Positions 10,437-19,668 of a stretch of DNA of 44,159 bases are shown one piece after another. The stretch is from an uncultured Phocaeicola sp. (GTDB lineage: Bacteria > Bacteroidota > Bacteroidia > Bacteroidales > Bacteroidaceae), in assembly GCA_944320815.1 (NCBI GenBank), contig CALUIZ010000025.1, positions 1-44,159 on the forward strand. Direction: 5' to 3'. A program made the translations under genes and the position numbers. A model generated the notes under the pieces. That model saw only the letters and a list, made by a program, of their open reading frames with translations, was not told the DNA's origin and did no database searches. Numbering within the stretch: position 1 is the first letter of the stretch; each line of letters begins with the position of its first letter.

Positions 10437-10443
10437 ACCGACT

Positions 10444-11058
10444 ATGAGCAGCAGAGAAGACATATTGCAGAGTATCCGCCGGAATACGCAGGTGCGTTAT
10501 GAAAGGCCCGACCTTTCATCGCTTGAGAAGGAAGCCGTCACTTATCCTGACAAGGTGAGGCAGTTTTGTGAGATGATGAAACTGATGGGAGGCCGTGCCA
10601 TTGTGGTGGAGAAGGGGGATGACGTGAACGAAATTGTCCGCAGGCAGTACCCTGATGCCAGACGTATCGCTTCAAACCTGAAGGCCGTGGTGTGCGGAGG
10701 CAAGGAGCAGCCTCTGACGTGTGCGACTTTTCATCCTGATGATGTGGAGAATCCCGGCGAATTGGATGGTACGGATCTGGCTATTGTAGATGGTCAGGTG
10801 GGAGTCTGTGAGAATGGAGCCGTGTGGGTGCGGCAGGATGTGGAGCAGCGTGCCGTCTATTTCATTTCCGAAGCATTGGTGCTGGTGCTCGACCGGAAGA
10901 ATCTGGTGAACAACATGCACGAGGCTTACAAGCGCATTGATACTGGGGAATATGGTTATGGCGTGTTCATCTCCGGCCCTTCCAAGACCGCTGACATTGA
11001 GCAGGCTTTGGTGATGGGGGCGCATGGAGCACGGGATGTGACGGTGCTGTTGGTGTGA
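10444..11058 (+). CDS. lutC: L-lactate utilisation protein C (LUD domain)
   Basis: LutC/YkgG-family protein of 204 aa, a single LUD domain. The C-terminal half has the conserved stretches TDLAIVDGQVGVCENGAVWV, AVYFISEALVLVL and the ending GYGVFISGPSKTADIEQALVMGAHGARDVTVLL. It is the third subunit of the lactate-oxidation complex. It starts 7 bp after lutB, and a terminator-like hairpin follows it. Confidence 0.95.
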   Translation: MSSREDILQSIRRNTQVRYERPDLSSLEKEAVTYPDKVRQFCEMMKLMGGRAIVVEKGDDVNEIVRRQYPDARRIASNLKAVVCGGKEQPLTCATFHPDDVENPGELDGTDLAIVDGQVGVCENGAVWVRQDVEQRAVYFISEALVLVLDRKNLVNNMHEAYKRIDTGEYGYGVFISGPSKTADIEQALVMGAHGARDVTVLLV

Positions 11059-11101
11059 ATGTGCCGGTGGGACGTAGTCTGGCGTTATGTTTTTTGAACA
11101 T

Positions 11102-11171
11102 AGAGCCACAGAGAGGCGGAGTTTTATTTGATAATCAAATCATATTCTCTGTGTCTTTGTGGCTCTTTTTA
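11102..11171 (+). terminator. Terminator-like hairpin after lutC
   Basis: AGAGCCACA at 11102-11110 pairs with TGTGGCTCT followed by TTTTTAT. GAGAG and CTCTGTG add to the stem with a bulge. The loop contains the near-palindrome ATTTGATAATCAAAT. The position 44 bp after the lutC stop and the T run fit an intrinsic terminator. Sequences of the AGAGCCACAGAG type are also seen as dispersed repeats in related genomes. Confidence 0.55.
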
Positions 11172-11343
11172 TATTTCCGGTTGTTCGGAACATCGTCCTC
11201 AACGTTTTGTTTCAAGGGTCACGCTTCATGAAGAGTTAAGTCCATTTCCATTATTTTCACATAAAAGGGTGCAGTATTCTCAAAAATAATCGTTTAATTT
11301 ATAAACACTTTTTTGTTAAAACATAGAGGGATTGCCGATGCGG

Positions 11344-11431
11344 AAAAAAGATAACGGGGAATCTTCTTCAAGATAACGGCTTGCTTCAACCGGAACAAGC
11401 GTTCATCTTGTTCAAGATAACCGCTTGTTTT
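11344..11431. repeat. Degenerate ~22-nt repeat array upstream of the A2M gene
   Basis: Four units of about 20-24 nt follow each other. Three start AAGATAACS (around 11346, 11370 and 11414) and one carries the core in the opposite orientation (AACAAGCGTTCATCTTG at 11394-11410). The cores ACCGCTTGT/ACAAGCG are the same as in the array after the gene at 17164-17250. Confidence 0.6.
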
Positions 11432-11480
11432 CGAGGGCATCCGCAGGTAACATGGAAAATTAAACTATAAACTAAAGCTT

Positions 11481-14400
11481 ATGAAAAAAACAAGTTTGAT
11501 AAGCGGGCTGATTCTCCTCATGTGTCTTTTCACATCGCAGGTCCGGGCGCAGAGCTACGACCAGATGTGGAAGGAGGTGGAGAATCTGGAGAAAAAGGAT
11601 TTGCCGAAGTCGGTCATCAGTCAGGTGAACCGGATTTATGCGAAGGCAGAGAATGAAAAGAACGCTCCCCAGATGATGAAGGCATTTCTGGTGCGTGCGG
11701 AAAAGGAAGTGAGTCTTTCGCCGGACAGCCTTGCCGGACAGATGGACGCGCTCCGTCGGTGGGCGGCTGAGGAGAAAGATACGGTGGCTCGTGCGGTGCT
11801 GAATCATGTCATGGGGGCGTGTCTGCTGGAGAGCCGGAACGCTGATGTGGACACGGTGCTGGGGTATTTCCGTGAATCGCTGAAATTTCCTGATGTGTTG
11901 GCTAAAATCCCGGCAAAGGATTACCGCCCGATGACGGAAAGCGGCAAGCTCAGTGAAAAGTATTTCGGCGACACGATGCTCGACTTGCTGGCCCGTCAGG
12001 CGGTTTACAGACTGTCGTGGGGGTATGTGGACGTGACGAGAAGCAGTGAGGCGCGTCATGCCGTGCTGGATATCTATAATGGTCTGGTTGATTATTATAC
12101 GAAATCGGGCGACCGGTCCGCGGAACTGCTCACCCGTCTCTGCCTGCTTTCCTACCGGCAGAGGAATGAACTGGTTTCTCCTCTTAAAGTGTCTGATGAA
12201 GAAGCGGTTACCCTGCTGCGCGGATGGATGAAACAATATGCGGATGTGGAGACGTGTGCCGCCGTATATGTGCATCTGACGGAGCTTTATTATGGAAACC
12301 AACAATTTGTGGAAGCGATGCAGGTGATTGATGAGGGACTGGCACGCTATCCGAAGTCGGAGTTTGCCGCCGATTTGAAGGATTACCGCCGCAGAATCTT
12401 GTATCCTTCCCTGCAGATGCAGACGCAATGGGCTTATCCCGGTGAGGATGCCGTGTTCGAGGTGAAATCGAAGAATCTGAAAGGAATGACTTTGGAGGTG
12501 TACCGCCTGAACCTGAAAGCCTCCGCCTCTGTGTTTGCCGGCGGAATGGAGCGGAAAGACATGGTGAAAAAATACGGCAGACTGGTCGGAAGCAGGCATT
12601 ATGCGCTTCCCGACACACCCGAATACAAGGACTCGGCAAGTACCATTACTTACCGGATGCCGGAGCCGGGCATTTATATGTTGAAGTCCATCCCCGACGG
12701 ATATAAGGACAAGGCGGAATATGAGCTGGTGCATTTGTCTCCGTTGCAGATACTTTCTTTCCCGCTGGAAAACAAGGAGACGGAATATTATGTGGTCGAC
12801 CGCTTGACGGGACATCCTGTTCCGGATGCGGAGATTGTGTTCTATTCCATTCCGGTGCCGGGGAACTATACGCTTTACCGTACGTTCAAGACCGACGGTA
12901 ACGGGCGTGCCGTGGTTCCGCAACTGGAAGAAAGGATGCTTTGGATGAATGCCCGCAAGGGAAATGGTGATTTCATGCAGATTTCCTATACGCACGGAGG
13001 GAACGGACTGAATGTCGTGTCAAAAGAAACGGAGAGATACCGCACGGAACTTTATACCGACCGGGCGTTGTATCGTCCCGGACAGACTATGTACGTGTCG
13101 GGTGTGGCTTACAGGCAGAACGGTGACGAGACGAAGGTCCGTAGCGGATGGAAGTTCACGCTGACTCTGCGCGACGCGAACAGTCAGGAGCTGGCGAAGA
13201 AGGAACTGGTTACGGATGATTTCGGCGGATTCCGTGCCGAGTTCTCCTTGCCTCAGTCGGTGCTTCCGGGCAATTTCCGTCTGGAGGTGGAGAACGGCGG
13301 GCGGTTCGTTCGTGTGGACGAGTACAAGCGTCCCACTTTCGATGTGGTCTTTACTCCTTACAAGGATGCTTATACTATGGGCGATACCTTGTCGCTCGAA
13401 GCCGTGGCTAAGGGCTTTTCAGGTGTTCCGGTACGCAACGGAAAGGTGCGTTACACCGTTACTCGTTCGCAGGCATGGTTCTGGCGCATCGGTGGGGGGG
13501 CATCCGCTGTAATCAGTGAGGGAGAAGTACAGACTGATTCGGACGGAAAGTTCCGTGTGGAAGCATTTTTACAGAGACCCGAGGTGAACACAGATGAATG
13601 GAACAGTTACTATATATATAAGATAAGCGCGGATGTGACGAACGTGGATGGTGAGACTCAGCAGGGAAATATCTCATTGCCCGTAGGAAAGCAATCGATG
13701 GGGCTGCAGATTGAGGGATTGCGTGCAAAGGTGATGCGTGAGAAGGACGGGAAGATTCAGTTTCTGGCACGGAATCTGAATGGAGAATCGGTGGCGGCCA
13801 CTGTGACTTATCAGGTATATGCGTTGAATAAAGACAATGAGAAAGGGAGACTGGTGACACAGGGTGAGCAGCCCGCACAGACCGCTTTCGTGCCTGAATC
13901 ATTGTTGGCTTGTCCGTCAGGAAAATACCGGATGGAAATCTCCGCCAAAGACAGTCAGGGACGGGAATGCAAAGCTGAACAGGATTTTGTGCTTTTCTCG
14001 AAAGAGGATGTCTGTCCGCCCTACGAAACGACGGAATGGTTCTATCAGGACGGTACGGAGTTCAGTGAACAGGAACCGGTGACATTGTATATCGGTTCGA
14101 GCGAACAGGATGTATGTGTGTTCTATTCCATTTATTGTGGAGACAAGCGAATCCATACGGAACGGTTGGCCTTGAACAATGAGGTCCGGAAGTTTGTTTA
14201 TCCTTATAAGGAGGTCTATGGTGACGGCATAACAGTCAGTTTCGCTTTCATGCGGAAAGGAGTGTTCTATACAAAGCAGGTTTCCATTACCCGGCCGAAG
14301 CCTCATAAGGAGCTGACCCTGAAGTGGGAGAGTTTTCGTGACAACCTTGTGCCGGGCGGACAGGAAGAATGGACGTTGAGCATTCTGGACAAGAACGGTC

Positions 14401-17135
14401 GACCGGCAGACGCGCGTTTCATGGCCACGCTCTATGATGCTTCGCTGGACCGTCTGCTGGAGAACCAATGGAGTTTCAGCTTGAATTTCCGGCGTTACAC
14501 TCCTTCTGTATGGCCGGGAATGCATAGCATGAATACATATTTCTCCTTGTATTCACCGTTCTACGACCGTATTTATTCGGATGTGTATGATTTTGATTTT
14601 TTGAGTAACAATTACAGTCGTCTGTTTATTCCGTCCTTGCGGGTAAGTCAGCGGCTGACCATCAATGCGGTGGCCGGCGGAAAGGTGCTGATGGCGCGCA
14701 GCCTGGCTTCTTCCAAGGCTTTATACTTGAACGAGGCAGTTGCATCAAAGGCCGCTCCTGAAGTGGCACTTGATGAAGGGTTTGACAGGAACGACAATTT
14801 TGCAATGACGGATGTGGCCCAGTTGTCTGCTCTTGAAACGGAAAGCGGTTATACTCCGTTGCGTGACAATTTCGCCGAAACCGCCTTCTTCTATTCTGAC
14901 TTGCGTACGGACTCTACGGGTGCTGTCCGTATGGTCTTCACCATGCCGGATGCGGTGACGGAATGGAGACTGATGGGAATGGCGCATACGCAGGATATGG
15001 ACTATGGAATGATTACGGCAAAGGCAAAGACCAGCAAACCGTTTATGGTGCGTCCCAACATGCCGCGCTTTGTGCGTGTGGGCGACCGGACCGTCATTGC
15101 GGCATCACTGGATAATCTTTCTGCCGGAACCGTTTCGGGTATTGTCCGTATGCAGTTGTTGAACCCGGTGGATGATAAGGTGGTCTTTACATCGGAACAG
15201 CCGTTTGAGGTAAAGGCAAATGAGAATGGAACAGCCCGCTTCGAGTATGAGGTGACGGATAAATATGAGGTGTTGATTTGTCGGATTGTGGCCGATGCGG
15301 GTGAATACAGCGACGGTGAACAACACTATCTTCCGGTGTTGACCGACAAGCAGTGGGTGACGGAGACCTTGCCTTTCAAGTTGAAAGAAAATGAGACCAA
15401 AACATTGGAGCTTGACGACCTGTTCAACAAGCAGAGCAAGACGGCTACCGACCGCCGTCTGAGCATCGAACTGACCGCCAATCCGATCTGGTATGCGGTA
15501 CAGGCTCTTCCGGTACTTTCTGATCCGAACAATGAGGATGCTTTCTCTTGGGCTTCCGCCTATTATGCCAACACGCTTGCCAGACAGATTCTTGACCGGA
15601 ATCCGAAAATCAGGCAGGTGTTCGGTGCATGGGCAGTGCAGGGAACCGACAAGGAGACCTGGTTGGGCAAGCTGGAGCAGAATCAGGACCTAAAAGGCAT
15701 TCTCCTCAGAGAAACTCCCTGGCTTACGGAAGCTGCCGATGAGGCTGAACAGAAGCGGCGTATCGCAGTGCTCTTCGACCTGAACCGGATGGAGAGCCAG
15801 TTGCGGACGGATGTGGAACGTCTGCGCAAGCTGCAGCGAACTGACGGAAGCTGGTCGTGGTTTGAAGGAATGACCGGAAGCCGGATTGTCACAACCGAAG
15901 TCGTGACGCTTATGGCAAGACTGAAGAGTATGGGCGCATGGACAGACTCTCAGATGGATGGAATGTATCTGAAAGGCTGGAACTGGCTGACCGCAAAGAT
16001 GCGTGAGGAATATGACACGATGAGAAGACGCGAAGAGATGCACGACTTGAATGTGCTTCCGAGCGACTTGGCGGTGAAATATCTTTATGTCTGCGCTCTG
16101 GACAAGGTTGCGGCAACGAAGGCCGACAAGACCGTCAATGTTTATATGTTGGAGAAACTGGAAAACCGTTCGGCAGAATATACCATCCGTGAGAAGGCGA
16201 TGATTGCCATCGTGATGCAGGGACTGGGCAGAACGGACGAAGCGGAGACGCTGGTGCATTCCATCAAGGAATATTCGTTGTACGCTCCTGAGATGGGACG
16301 CTATTTCGACACGTCGAAAGCTTTGTATTCCTGGAACAGTTATAAGATTCCGACCCAGACTTTGGCGATGGAGGCCATAGCACGGGTGGAGCCGGACACG
16401 GTGATGCATGCGGAAATGCAGCAATGGCTGTTGAAGCAGAAGCAGGTGCAGGCGTGGGGCAATTCGCTGGAGACAGCCGACGCGGTGTATGCCCTGCTTT
16501 GTGCGGGCGGCAGTCAGTTGGAGACTTCCGGCAAGATGACCCTCAGTGCGGAAGGTGTGACGATGGAGACACCGGACGACGCGTTGGGTTATGTGCGCCG
16601 TACTTATACCGGAGATGAAACGGAACTGAAACAGGTGGAAGTGGCAAGGACCGGCCATGGAATCGGCTGGGGTGCTGTGTATGCTCAATATCTGGAAGAC
16701 ATGGACAAGCTGGAGGATGCGAAAGGAAACGGACTGCATATCAGCCGCGACATTCTGGTGGACGGAAAGCCTGTAGGCAAGAAAGTCACACTGAATGTAG
16801 GCGACAAACTGACCGTGCGTCTGAGTGTCAGGGCCGACCGTGACATGGATTTCATCCAGATAAAGGACAGTCGTCCGGCCTGTTTCGAACCGACAGAACA
16901 GCTTTCAGGCTACCACTGGAATGCAGAGACGGGCATCGGGTATTATCAGGTGAGCCGTGACGCTTCGACCGAGTTTTTCATCGACAAGATGCGGAAAGGC
17001 AGCTATGTCATTGAATATACGGTATATGTGGACCGCGCCGGAACTTATCAGGCCGGTATGGCCGCTATCCAGTCGGCCTATGCTCCGGAGTTTTCCGGAC
17101 ACACCGGAGGGGCAGAAGTCCGGGTGGCGGAATGA
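11481..17135 (+). CDS. Alpha-2-macroglobulin family protein lacking the thioester
   Basis: A very large exported protein, 1884 aa, with a signal peptide ending VRAQ (~residue 24) and no lipobox. The N-terminal ~300 residues are helical and repeat-like. The MG2 domain follows (TDRALYRPGQTMYVSGVAYR, ~residue 525), then the bait-region and A2M domains (FFYSDLRTDSTGAVRMVFTMPDAV...WRLMGMAH, ~1135-1170), the alpha-alpha barrel (~1330-1700) and a C-terminal receptor-type domain. Thioester-forming members have a CxEQ motif at the start of the barrel. Here the matching place (~1350) reads NEDAFSWASAYYAN, with no Cys. Bacterial A2Ms are thought to trap foreign proteases in the periplasm. Without a thioester it could act only by conformational trapping. 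It stands alone, flanked by repeat arrays. Confidence 0.93.
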   Translation: MKKTSLISGLILLMCLFTSQVRAQSYDQMWKEVENLEKKDLPKSVISQVNRIYAKAENEKNAPQMMKAFLVRAEKEVSLSPDSLAGQMDALRRWAAEEKDTVARAVLNHVMGACLLESRNADVDTVLGYFRESLKFPDVLAKIPAKDYRPMTESGKLSEKYFGDTMLDLLARQAVYRLSWGYVDVTRSSEARHAVLDIYNGLVDYYTKSGDRSAELLTRLCLLSYRQRNELVSPLKVSDEEAVTLLRGWMKQYADVETCAAVYVHLTELYYGNQQFVEAMQVIDEGLARYPKSEFAADLKDYRRRILYPSLQMQTQWAYPGEDAVFEVKSKNLKGMTLEVYRLNLKASASVFAGGMERKDMVKKYGRLVGSRHYALPDTPEYKDSASTITYRMPEPGIYMLKSIPDGYKDKAEYELVHLSPLQILSFPLENKETEYYVVDRLTGHPVPDAEIVFYSIPVPGNYTLYRTFKTDGNGRAVVPQLEERMLWMNARKGNGDFMQISYTHGGNGLNVVSKETERYRTELYTDRALYRPGQTMYVSGVAYRQNGDETKVRSGWKFTLTLRDANSQELAKKELVTDDFGGFRAEFSLPQSVLPGNFRLEVENGGRFVRVDEYKRPTFDVVFTPYKDAYTMGDTLSLEAVAKGFSGVPVRNGKVRYTVTRSQAWFWRIGGGASAVISEGEVQTDSDGKFRVEAFLQRPEVNTDEWNSYYIYKISADVTNVDGETQQGNISLPVGKQSMGLQIEGLRAKVMREKDGKIQFLARNLNGESVAATVTYQVYALNKDNEKGRLVTQGEQPAQTAFVPESLLACPSGKYRMEISAKDSQGRECKAEQDFVLFSKEDVCPPYETTEWFYQDGTEFSEQEPVTLYIGSSEQDVCVFYSIYCGDKRIHTERLALNNEVRKFVYPYKEVYGDGITVSFAFMRKGVFYTKQVSITRPKPHKELTLKWESFRDNLVPGGQEEWTLSILDKNGRPADARFMATLYDASLDRLLENQWSFSLNFRRYTPSVWPGMHSMNTYFSLYSPFYDRIYSDVYDFDFLSNNYSRLFIPSLRVSQRLTINAVAGGKVLMARSLASSKALYLNEAVASKAAPEVALDEGFDRNDNFAMTDVAQLSALETESGYTPLRDNFAETAFFYSDLRTDSTGAVRMVFTMPDAVTEWRLMGMAHTQDMDYGMITAKAKTSKPFMVRPNMPRFVRVGDRTVIAASLDNLSAGTVSGIVRMQLLNPVDDKVVFTSEQPFEVKANENGTARFEYEVTDKYEVLICRIVADAGEYSDGEQHYLPVLTDKQWVTETLPFKLKENETKTLELDDLFNKQSKTATDRRLSIELTANPIWYAVQALPVLSDPNNEDAFSWASAYYANTLARQILDRNPKIRQVFGAWAVQGTDKETWLGKLEQNQDLKGILLRETPWLTEAADEAEQKRRIAVLFDLNRMESQLRTDVERLRKLQRTDGSWSWFEGMTGSRIVTTEVVTLMARLKSMGAWTDSQMDGMYLKGWNWLTAKMREEYDTMRRREEMHDLNVLPSDLAVKYLYVCALDKVAATKADKTVNVYMLEKLENRSAEYTIREKAMIAIVMQGLGRTDEAETLVHSIKEYSLYAPEMGRYFDTSKALYSWNSYKIPTQTLAMEAIARVEPDTVMHAEMQQWLLKQKQVQAWGNSLETADAVYALLCAGGSQLETSGKMTLSAEGVTMETPDDALGYVRRTYTGDETELKQVEVARTGHGIGWGAVYAQYLEDMDKLEDAKGNGLHISRDILVDGKPVGKKVTLNVGDKLTVRLSVRADRDMDFIQIKDSRPACFEPTEQLSGYHWNAETGIGYYQVSRDASTEFFIDKMRKGSYVIEYTVYVDRAGTYQAGMAAIQSAYAPEFSGHTGGAEVRVAE

Positions 17136-17163
17136 CGCTTTTCCCTTTCGGAACGGATGCATA

Positions 17164-17250
17164 AAGATGACCGCTTGTCTTGATCAGGATACCCGTTTGT
17201 TCTGGTCAGGACAAGCGGTCATCTTCTTGAAAAGACAGGCCTGTTTTTGT
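17164..17250. repeat. Degenerate ~22-nt repeat array and 16-bp inverted repeat downstream of the A2M gene
   Basis: AAGATGACCGCTTGTC (17164-17179) is perfectly complementary to GACAAGCGGTCATCTT (17210-17225). Between them is a third unit, AGGATACCCGTTTGT. Unit starts at about 17164, 17186 and 17208 give a period of 22 nt, and a fourth related unit (ACAGGCCTGTTTTTGTC) follows. The long stem 28 bp after the stop could also act as a transcript 3' end. Confidence 0.65.
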
Positions 17251-17287
17251 CTGATTCCTAAAAGAAGTATTAAATAGATTCGTGAAG

Positions 17288-17319
17288 TTTGTTTGCAAAG
17301 GTTTTTCTCTCTATCTTTG
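17288..17319 (+). promoter_or_regulatory. Bacteroidales-type promoter for the DUF1573-meaB genes
   Basis: TTTG at 17288-17291 and TATCTTTG at 17312-17319, separated by 20 bp, match the Bacteroidales -33/-7 consensus (TTTG, TAnnTTTG). The ATG at 17341 lies just downstream, so the leader is short. Confidence 0.75.
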
Positions 17320-17340
17320 TTTCACAAATCAAGAAACAGA

Positions 17341-18426
17341 ATGAAGCGAATTTCTATATTATCGGTTGTCTTCTTTTTTATATGCCTGTCGGTTCAGGCA
17401 CAACCGAAAATCACATTCGACAGCGAATCGAAAGACTTGGGTTACGTTCTCTGGCGCAATCCGGTGACAGTCACTTATAAGTTTACCAATACGGGCGACA
17501 AGCCTTTGGTCGTTTCCAACGTGACGGTGTCCTGCGGCTGCATGGAGGCCAAATGGACGGAAAATCCGGTGATGCCGGGAGAGAAGGGCGAAGTGACGGC
17601 TGTGTTTGATGCGGAAGCTATCGGACATTTTTATAAAGATCTGGGCATTTATTGCAATGCGGCTGTGGAACCTGTGTATGTGGACTTCAGTGGAGAGGTG
17701 ACCGCAGATTCCAAGAATTTTTCGTTTACTCATCCCTATCTGGTGGGGGCTATCCGCATCAATCAGGAAGAACTTAATTTTGAAGCCGTCCATAAGGGCG
17801 ACCGTCCTGTCATTGAACTGCTGGTGGCCAATACGTCCAACAAGGCTTATGCGCCGGTGCTGATGCATCTCCCGCCTTATCTGGAAACGGAGGCGTTTCC
17901 TGAAAAGCTGGGGCGCGGAAAGGCCGGAAAAATCAAGGTGACACTGAATACGGACAAACTGCCGAAGCTTGGAATCACACGTGCCTCTGTCTATCTGTCG
18001 CGCTATTCGGGCGACAAGGTAGGGGCGGAAAACGAAATACCCGTTTCGGTGGCTTTGCTTCCCGACTTCTCACAGCTTACGGAGCAGCAGAAGAACAATC
18101 CTCCGGTGGTGTCGGTGTCAAGCAGACAACTGGATTTCGTCGGTTTGCGGCCAAAGCAGAAAAAGTCGCAGACTGTCACAATCACGAATACGGGCAAGTC
18201 GGATCTGGTGATTCAGGACATGCAGGTGTTCAGCATCGCTTTGGGAGTGAACCTGAAGAAACGGGTGCTGAAACCGGGCGAATCGACCAAGATGAAGGTG
18301 ACGGTTCTTGCGGCCAATCTGCCGAGAGTGAAGGGCAGGCCCCGTGTGCTGATGATTACGAATGACCCCCAACACCCGATGGTGACGATTCGTGTGAACG
18401 CGCAACTGAAGTCGAACGAAAAATAA
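17341..18426 (+). CDS. DUF1573 domain exported protein
   Basis: 361 aa from the ATG at 17341; the frame is open from a TTG at 17293, but that lies inside the promoter. The signal peptide ends in VQAQ. A DUF1573 (ASH/HYDIN-like immunoglobulin fold) domain covers ~25-115, with the family pattern DLGYV...F.NTGDKPLVVSNVTVSCGC and PVMPGEKGEVTAVFD. A second similar beta domain occupies ~240-355 (LDFVGLRPKQKKSQTVTITNTGKSDLVI). The exact function of the family is unknown; many are secreted or periplasmic. The gene is followed after 8 bp by meaB, so the two probably share a transcript, although no functional link is evident. Confidence 0.9.
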   Translation: MKRISILSVVFFFICLSVQAQPKITFDSESKDLGYVLWRNPVTVTYKFTNTGDKPLVVSNVTVSCGCMEAKWTENPVMPGEKGEVTAVFDAEAIGHFYKDLGIYCNAAVEPVYVDFSGEVTADSKNFSFTHPYLVGAIRINQEELNFEAVHKGDRPVIELLVANTSNKAYAPVLMHLPPYLETEAFPEKLGRGKAGKIKVTLNTDKLPKLGITRASVYLSRYSGDKVGAENEIPVSVALLPDFSQLTEQQKNNPPVVSVSSRQLDFVGLRPKQKKSQTVTITNTGKSDLVIQDMQVFSIALGVNLKKRVLKPGESTKMKVTVLAANLPRVKGRPRVLMITNDPQHPMVTIRVNAQLKSNEK

Positions 18427-18434
18427 AAGTTTTT

Positions 18435-19535
18435 ATGGAACACCCCGAAAACAATGAAGCATACAAGGGGCTGACTGTAAACGAAGGTGTGGAACAGCCC
18501 TCCAGTGTCAATCCTTATCTGAAGTTGAGGAAGAAGCCGAAACGCCGCCAACTGTCGGCTGGTGATTATGTGGAAGGAATCGTGAAGGGAGATATCACGG
18601 TGCTGAGTCGGGCCGTGACACTGGTTGAAAGCGTGAAGCCGGAGCATCAGGCGTTGGCCCAGGAAGTGCTGGAGAAGTGTCTTCCCTATACGGGCAATTC
18701 CATCCGTGTGGGCATCAGTGGGGTTCCAGGTGCCGGGAAAAGCACGTCGATTGACGTGTTTGGTCTGCATGTGCTTCAGGAATATGGCGGCAAACTGGCC
18801 GTGCTGGCCATCGACCCAAGCAGTGAACGTTCCAAAGGAAGTATTCTGGGCGACAAGACCCGCATGGAAAAGCTTTCCGTGCATCCTGATTCATTTATCC
18901 GTCCCAGCCCTACAGCCGGTTCTTTGGGTGGCGTGGCCCGCAAGACACGCGAGACTATCTTTCTCTGTGAGGCTGCCGGATTCGACAAGATTTTTGTGGA
19001 GACGGTCGGGGTGGGACAGAGTGAAACCGCCGTTCATTCGATGGTCGACTTCTTTCTGCTCATCCAGCTTGCGGGAACGGGCGACGAGCTTCAGGGCATC
19101 AAGCGCGGTATCATGGAGATGGCCGACGGTATTGTCATCAACAAGGCCGACGGGAACAACATCGAAAAAGCCAAGCTCGCGGCCACTCATTTCCGTAACG
19201 CGCTCCATCTCTTTCCGGCTCCTGAGTCGGGCTGGACTCCGCAGGTGTTGACGTATTCCGGCTTCTACGGCATTGGCATAAAGGAAATCTGGGACATGAT
19301 TTACAAGTACGTCGCGTTTGTCAGGGCGAACGGTTATTTCCGGCACCGGAGAAATGAGCAGGCGAAATATTGGATGTATGAGACCATCAACGAACATTTG
19401 CGCGACAGTTTCTATCAGGACACTGAGATTTCCCGGATGCTGGCGGAACAGGAGGCGGATGTGTTGAGCGGGAAAGTGACTTCTTTTTCTGCGGCGCGGA
19501 AGCTTCTGGATGTCTATTTCGGGAAAATGAAATAG
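18435..19535 (+). CDS. meaB: Methylmalonyl-CoA mutase-associated GTPase MeaB
   Basis: MeaB/ArgK-family P-loop GTPase, 366 aa. The Walker A motif is GVPGAGKST (residues 96-104). The family block IDPSSERSKGSILGDKTRM, the ETVGVGQSE switch and the VINKADG base-recognition motif (NKxD) follow in order. MeaB guards methylmalonyl-CoA mutase, helping to load intact adenosylcobalamin and remove damaged cofactor. That supports the succinate-propionate pathway typical of Bacteroidales. The mutase genes (mutA/mutB) are not in this window. It follows the DUF1573 gene by 8 bp and is closed by a small hairpin with a T-rich tail. Confidence 0.96.
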   Translation: MEHPENNEAYKGLTVNEGVEQPSSVNPYLKLRKKPKRRQLSAGDYVEGIVKGDITVLSRAVTLVESVKPEHQALAQEVLEKCLPYTGNSIRVGISGVPGAGKSTSIDVFGLHVLQEYGGKLAVLAIDPSSERSKGSILGDKTRMEKLSVHPDSFIRPSPTAGSLGGVARKTRETIFLCEAAGFDKIFVETVGVGQSETAVHSMVDFFLLIQLAGTGDELQGIKRGIMEMADGIVINKADGNNIEKAKLAATHFRNALHLFPAPESGWTPQVLTYSGFYGIGIKEIWDMIYKYVAFVRANGYFRHRRNEQAKYWMYETINEHLRDSFYQDTEISRMLAEQEADVLSGKVTSFSAARKLLDVYFGKMK

Positions 19536-19592
19536 TTTCTTCATGGAGATGTGCATAAATATGTAATGTCTGTTTCATCTTTTCGACAAAAT

Positions 19593-19621
19593 GGAAGAAA
19601 GTCTTCCTGTTTTTGTCTTTT
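19593..19621 (+). terminator. Likely intrinsic terminator after meaB
   Basis: GGAAGA (19593-19598) and TCTTCC (19602-19607) form a short stem with a 3-nt loop, followed by TGTTTTTGTCTTTT. The stem is short, so strength is uncertain. Confidence 0.5.
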
Positions 19622-19645
19622 GGAATGAATTAAAATGTAACTTTG
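19612..19645 (+). promoter_or_regulatory. Probable promoter of the pot operon
   Basis: TAACTTTG at 19638-19645 matches the -7 box. TTTG at 19612-19615 is 22 bp upstream and TTTG at 19619-19622 is 15 bp upstream; neither has the ideal 19-20 bp spacing. The potA ATG is at 19669. Confidence 0.5.
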
Positions 19646-19668
19646 CGACCGGATTTTATTTTAGAGAA

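Larger units (their letters stand above)
11059..11480. other. Intergenic region lutC to alpha-2-macroglobulin gene
   Basis: A 422-bp spacer. It contains the lutC terminator (11102-11171), an AT-rich stretch at about 11260-11335 and the degenerate repeat array at 11344-11431. The start of the large downstream gene is preceded by an A-rich leader. I cannot place a convincing TAnnTTTG promoter box; the AT-rich stretch is the best region to search. Confidence 0.5.

Noticed and set aside
11102..11171. Insertion-sequence end
   Set aside because: The inverted repeat is better explained as a terminator; no transposase gene is nearby.
11472..12995. 507-codon open frame on the minus strand
   Set aside because: It lies wholly opposite the alpha-2-macroglobulin gene, has no recognisable domain and a His/Arg/Gln-rich composition typical of antisense frames in GC-rich coding DNA.
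15690..16739. 349-codon minus-strand open frame
   Set aside because: Antisense shadow of the alpha-2-macroglobulin gene; composition as above and no start or ribosome-binding signal.
11344..17250. CRISPR array
   Set aside because: Units are about 22 nt, degenerate and contiguous, with alternating core direction and no unique spacers; no cas genes are present.
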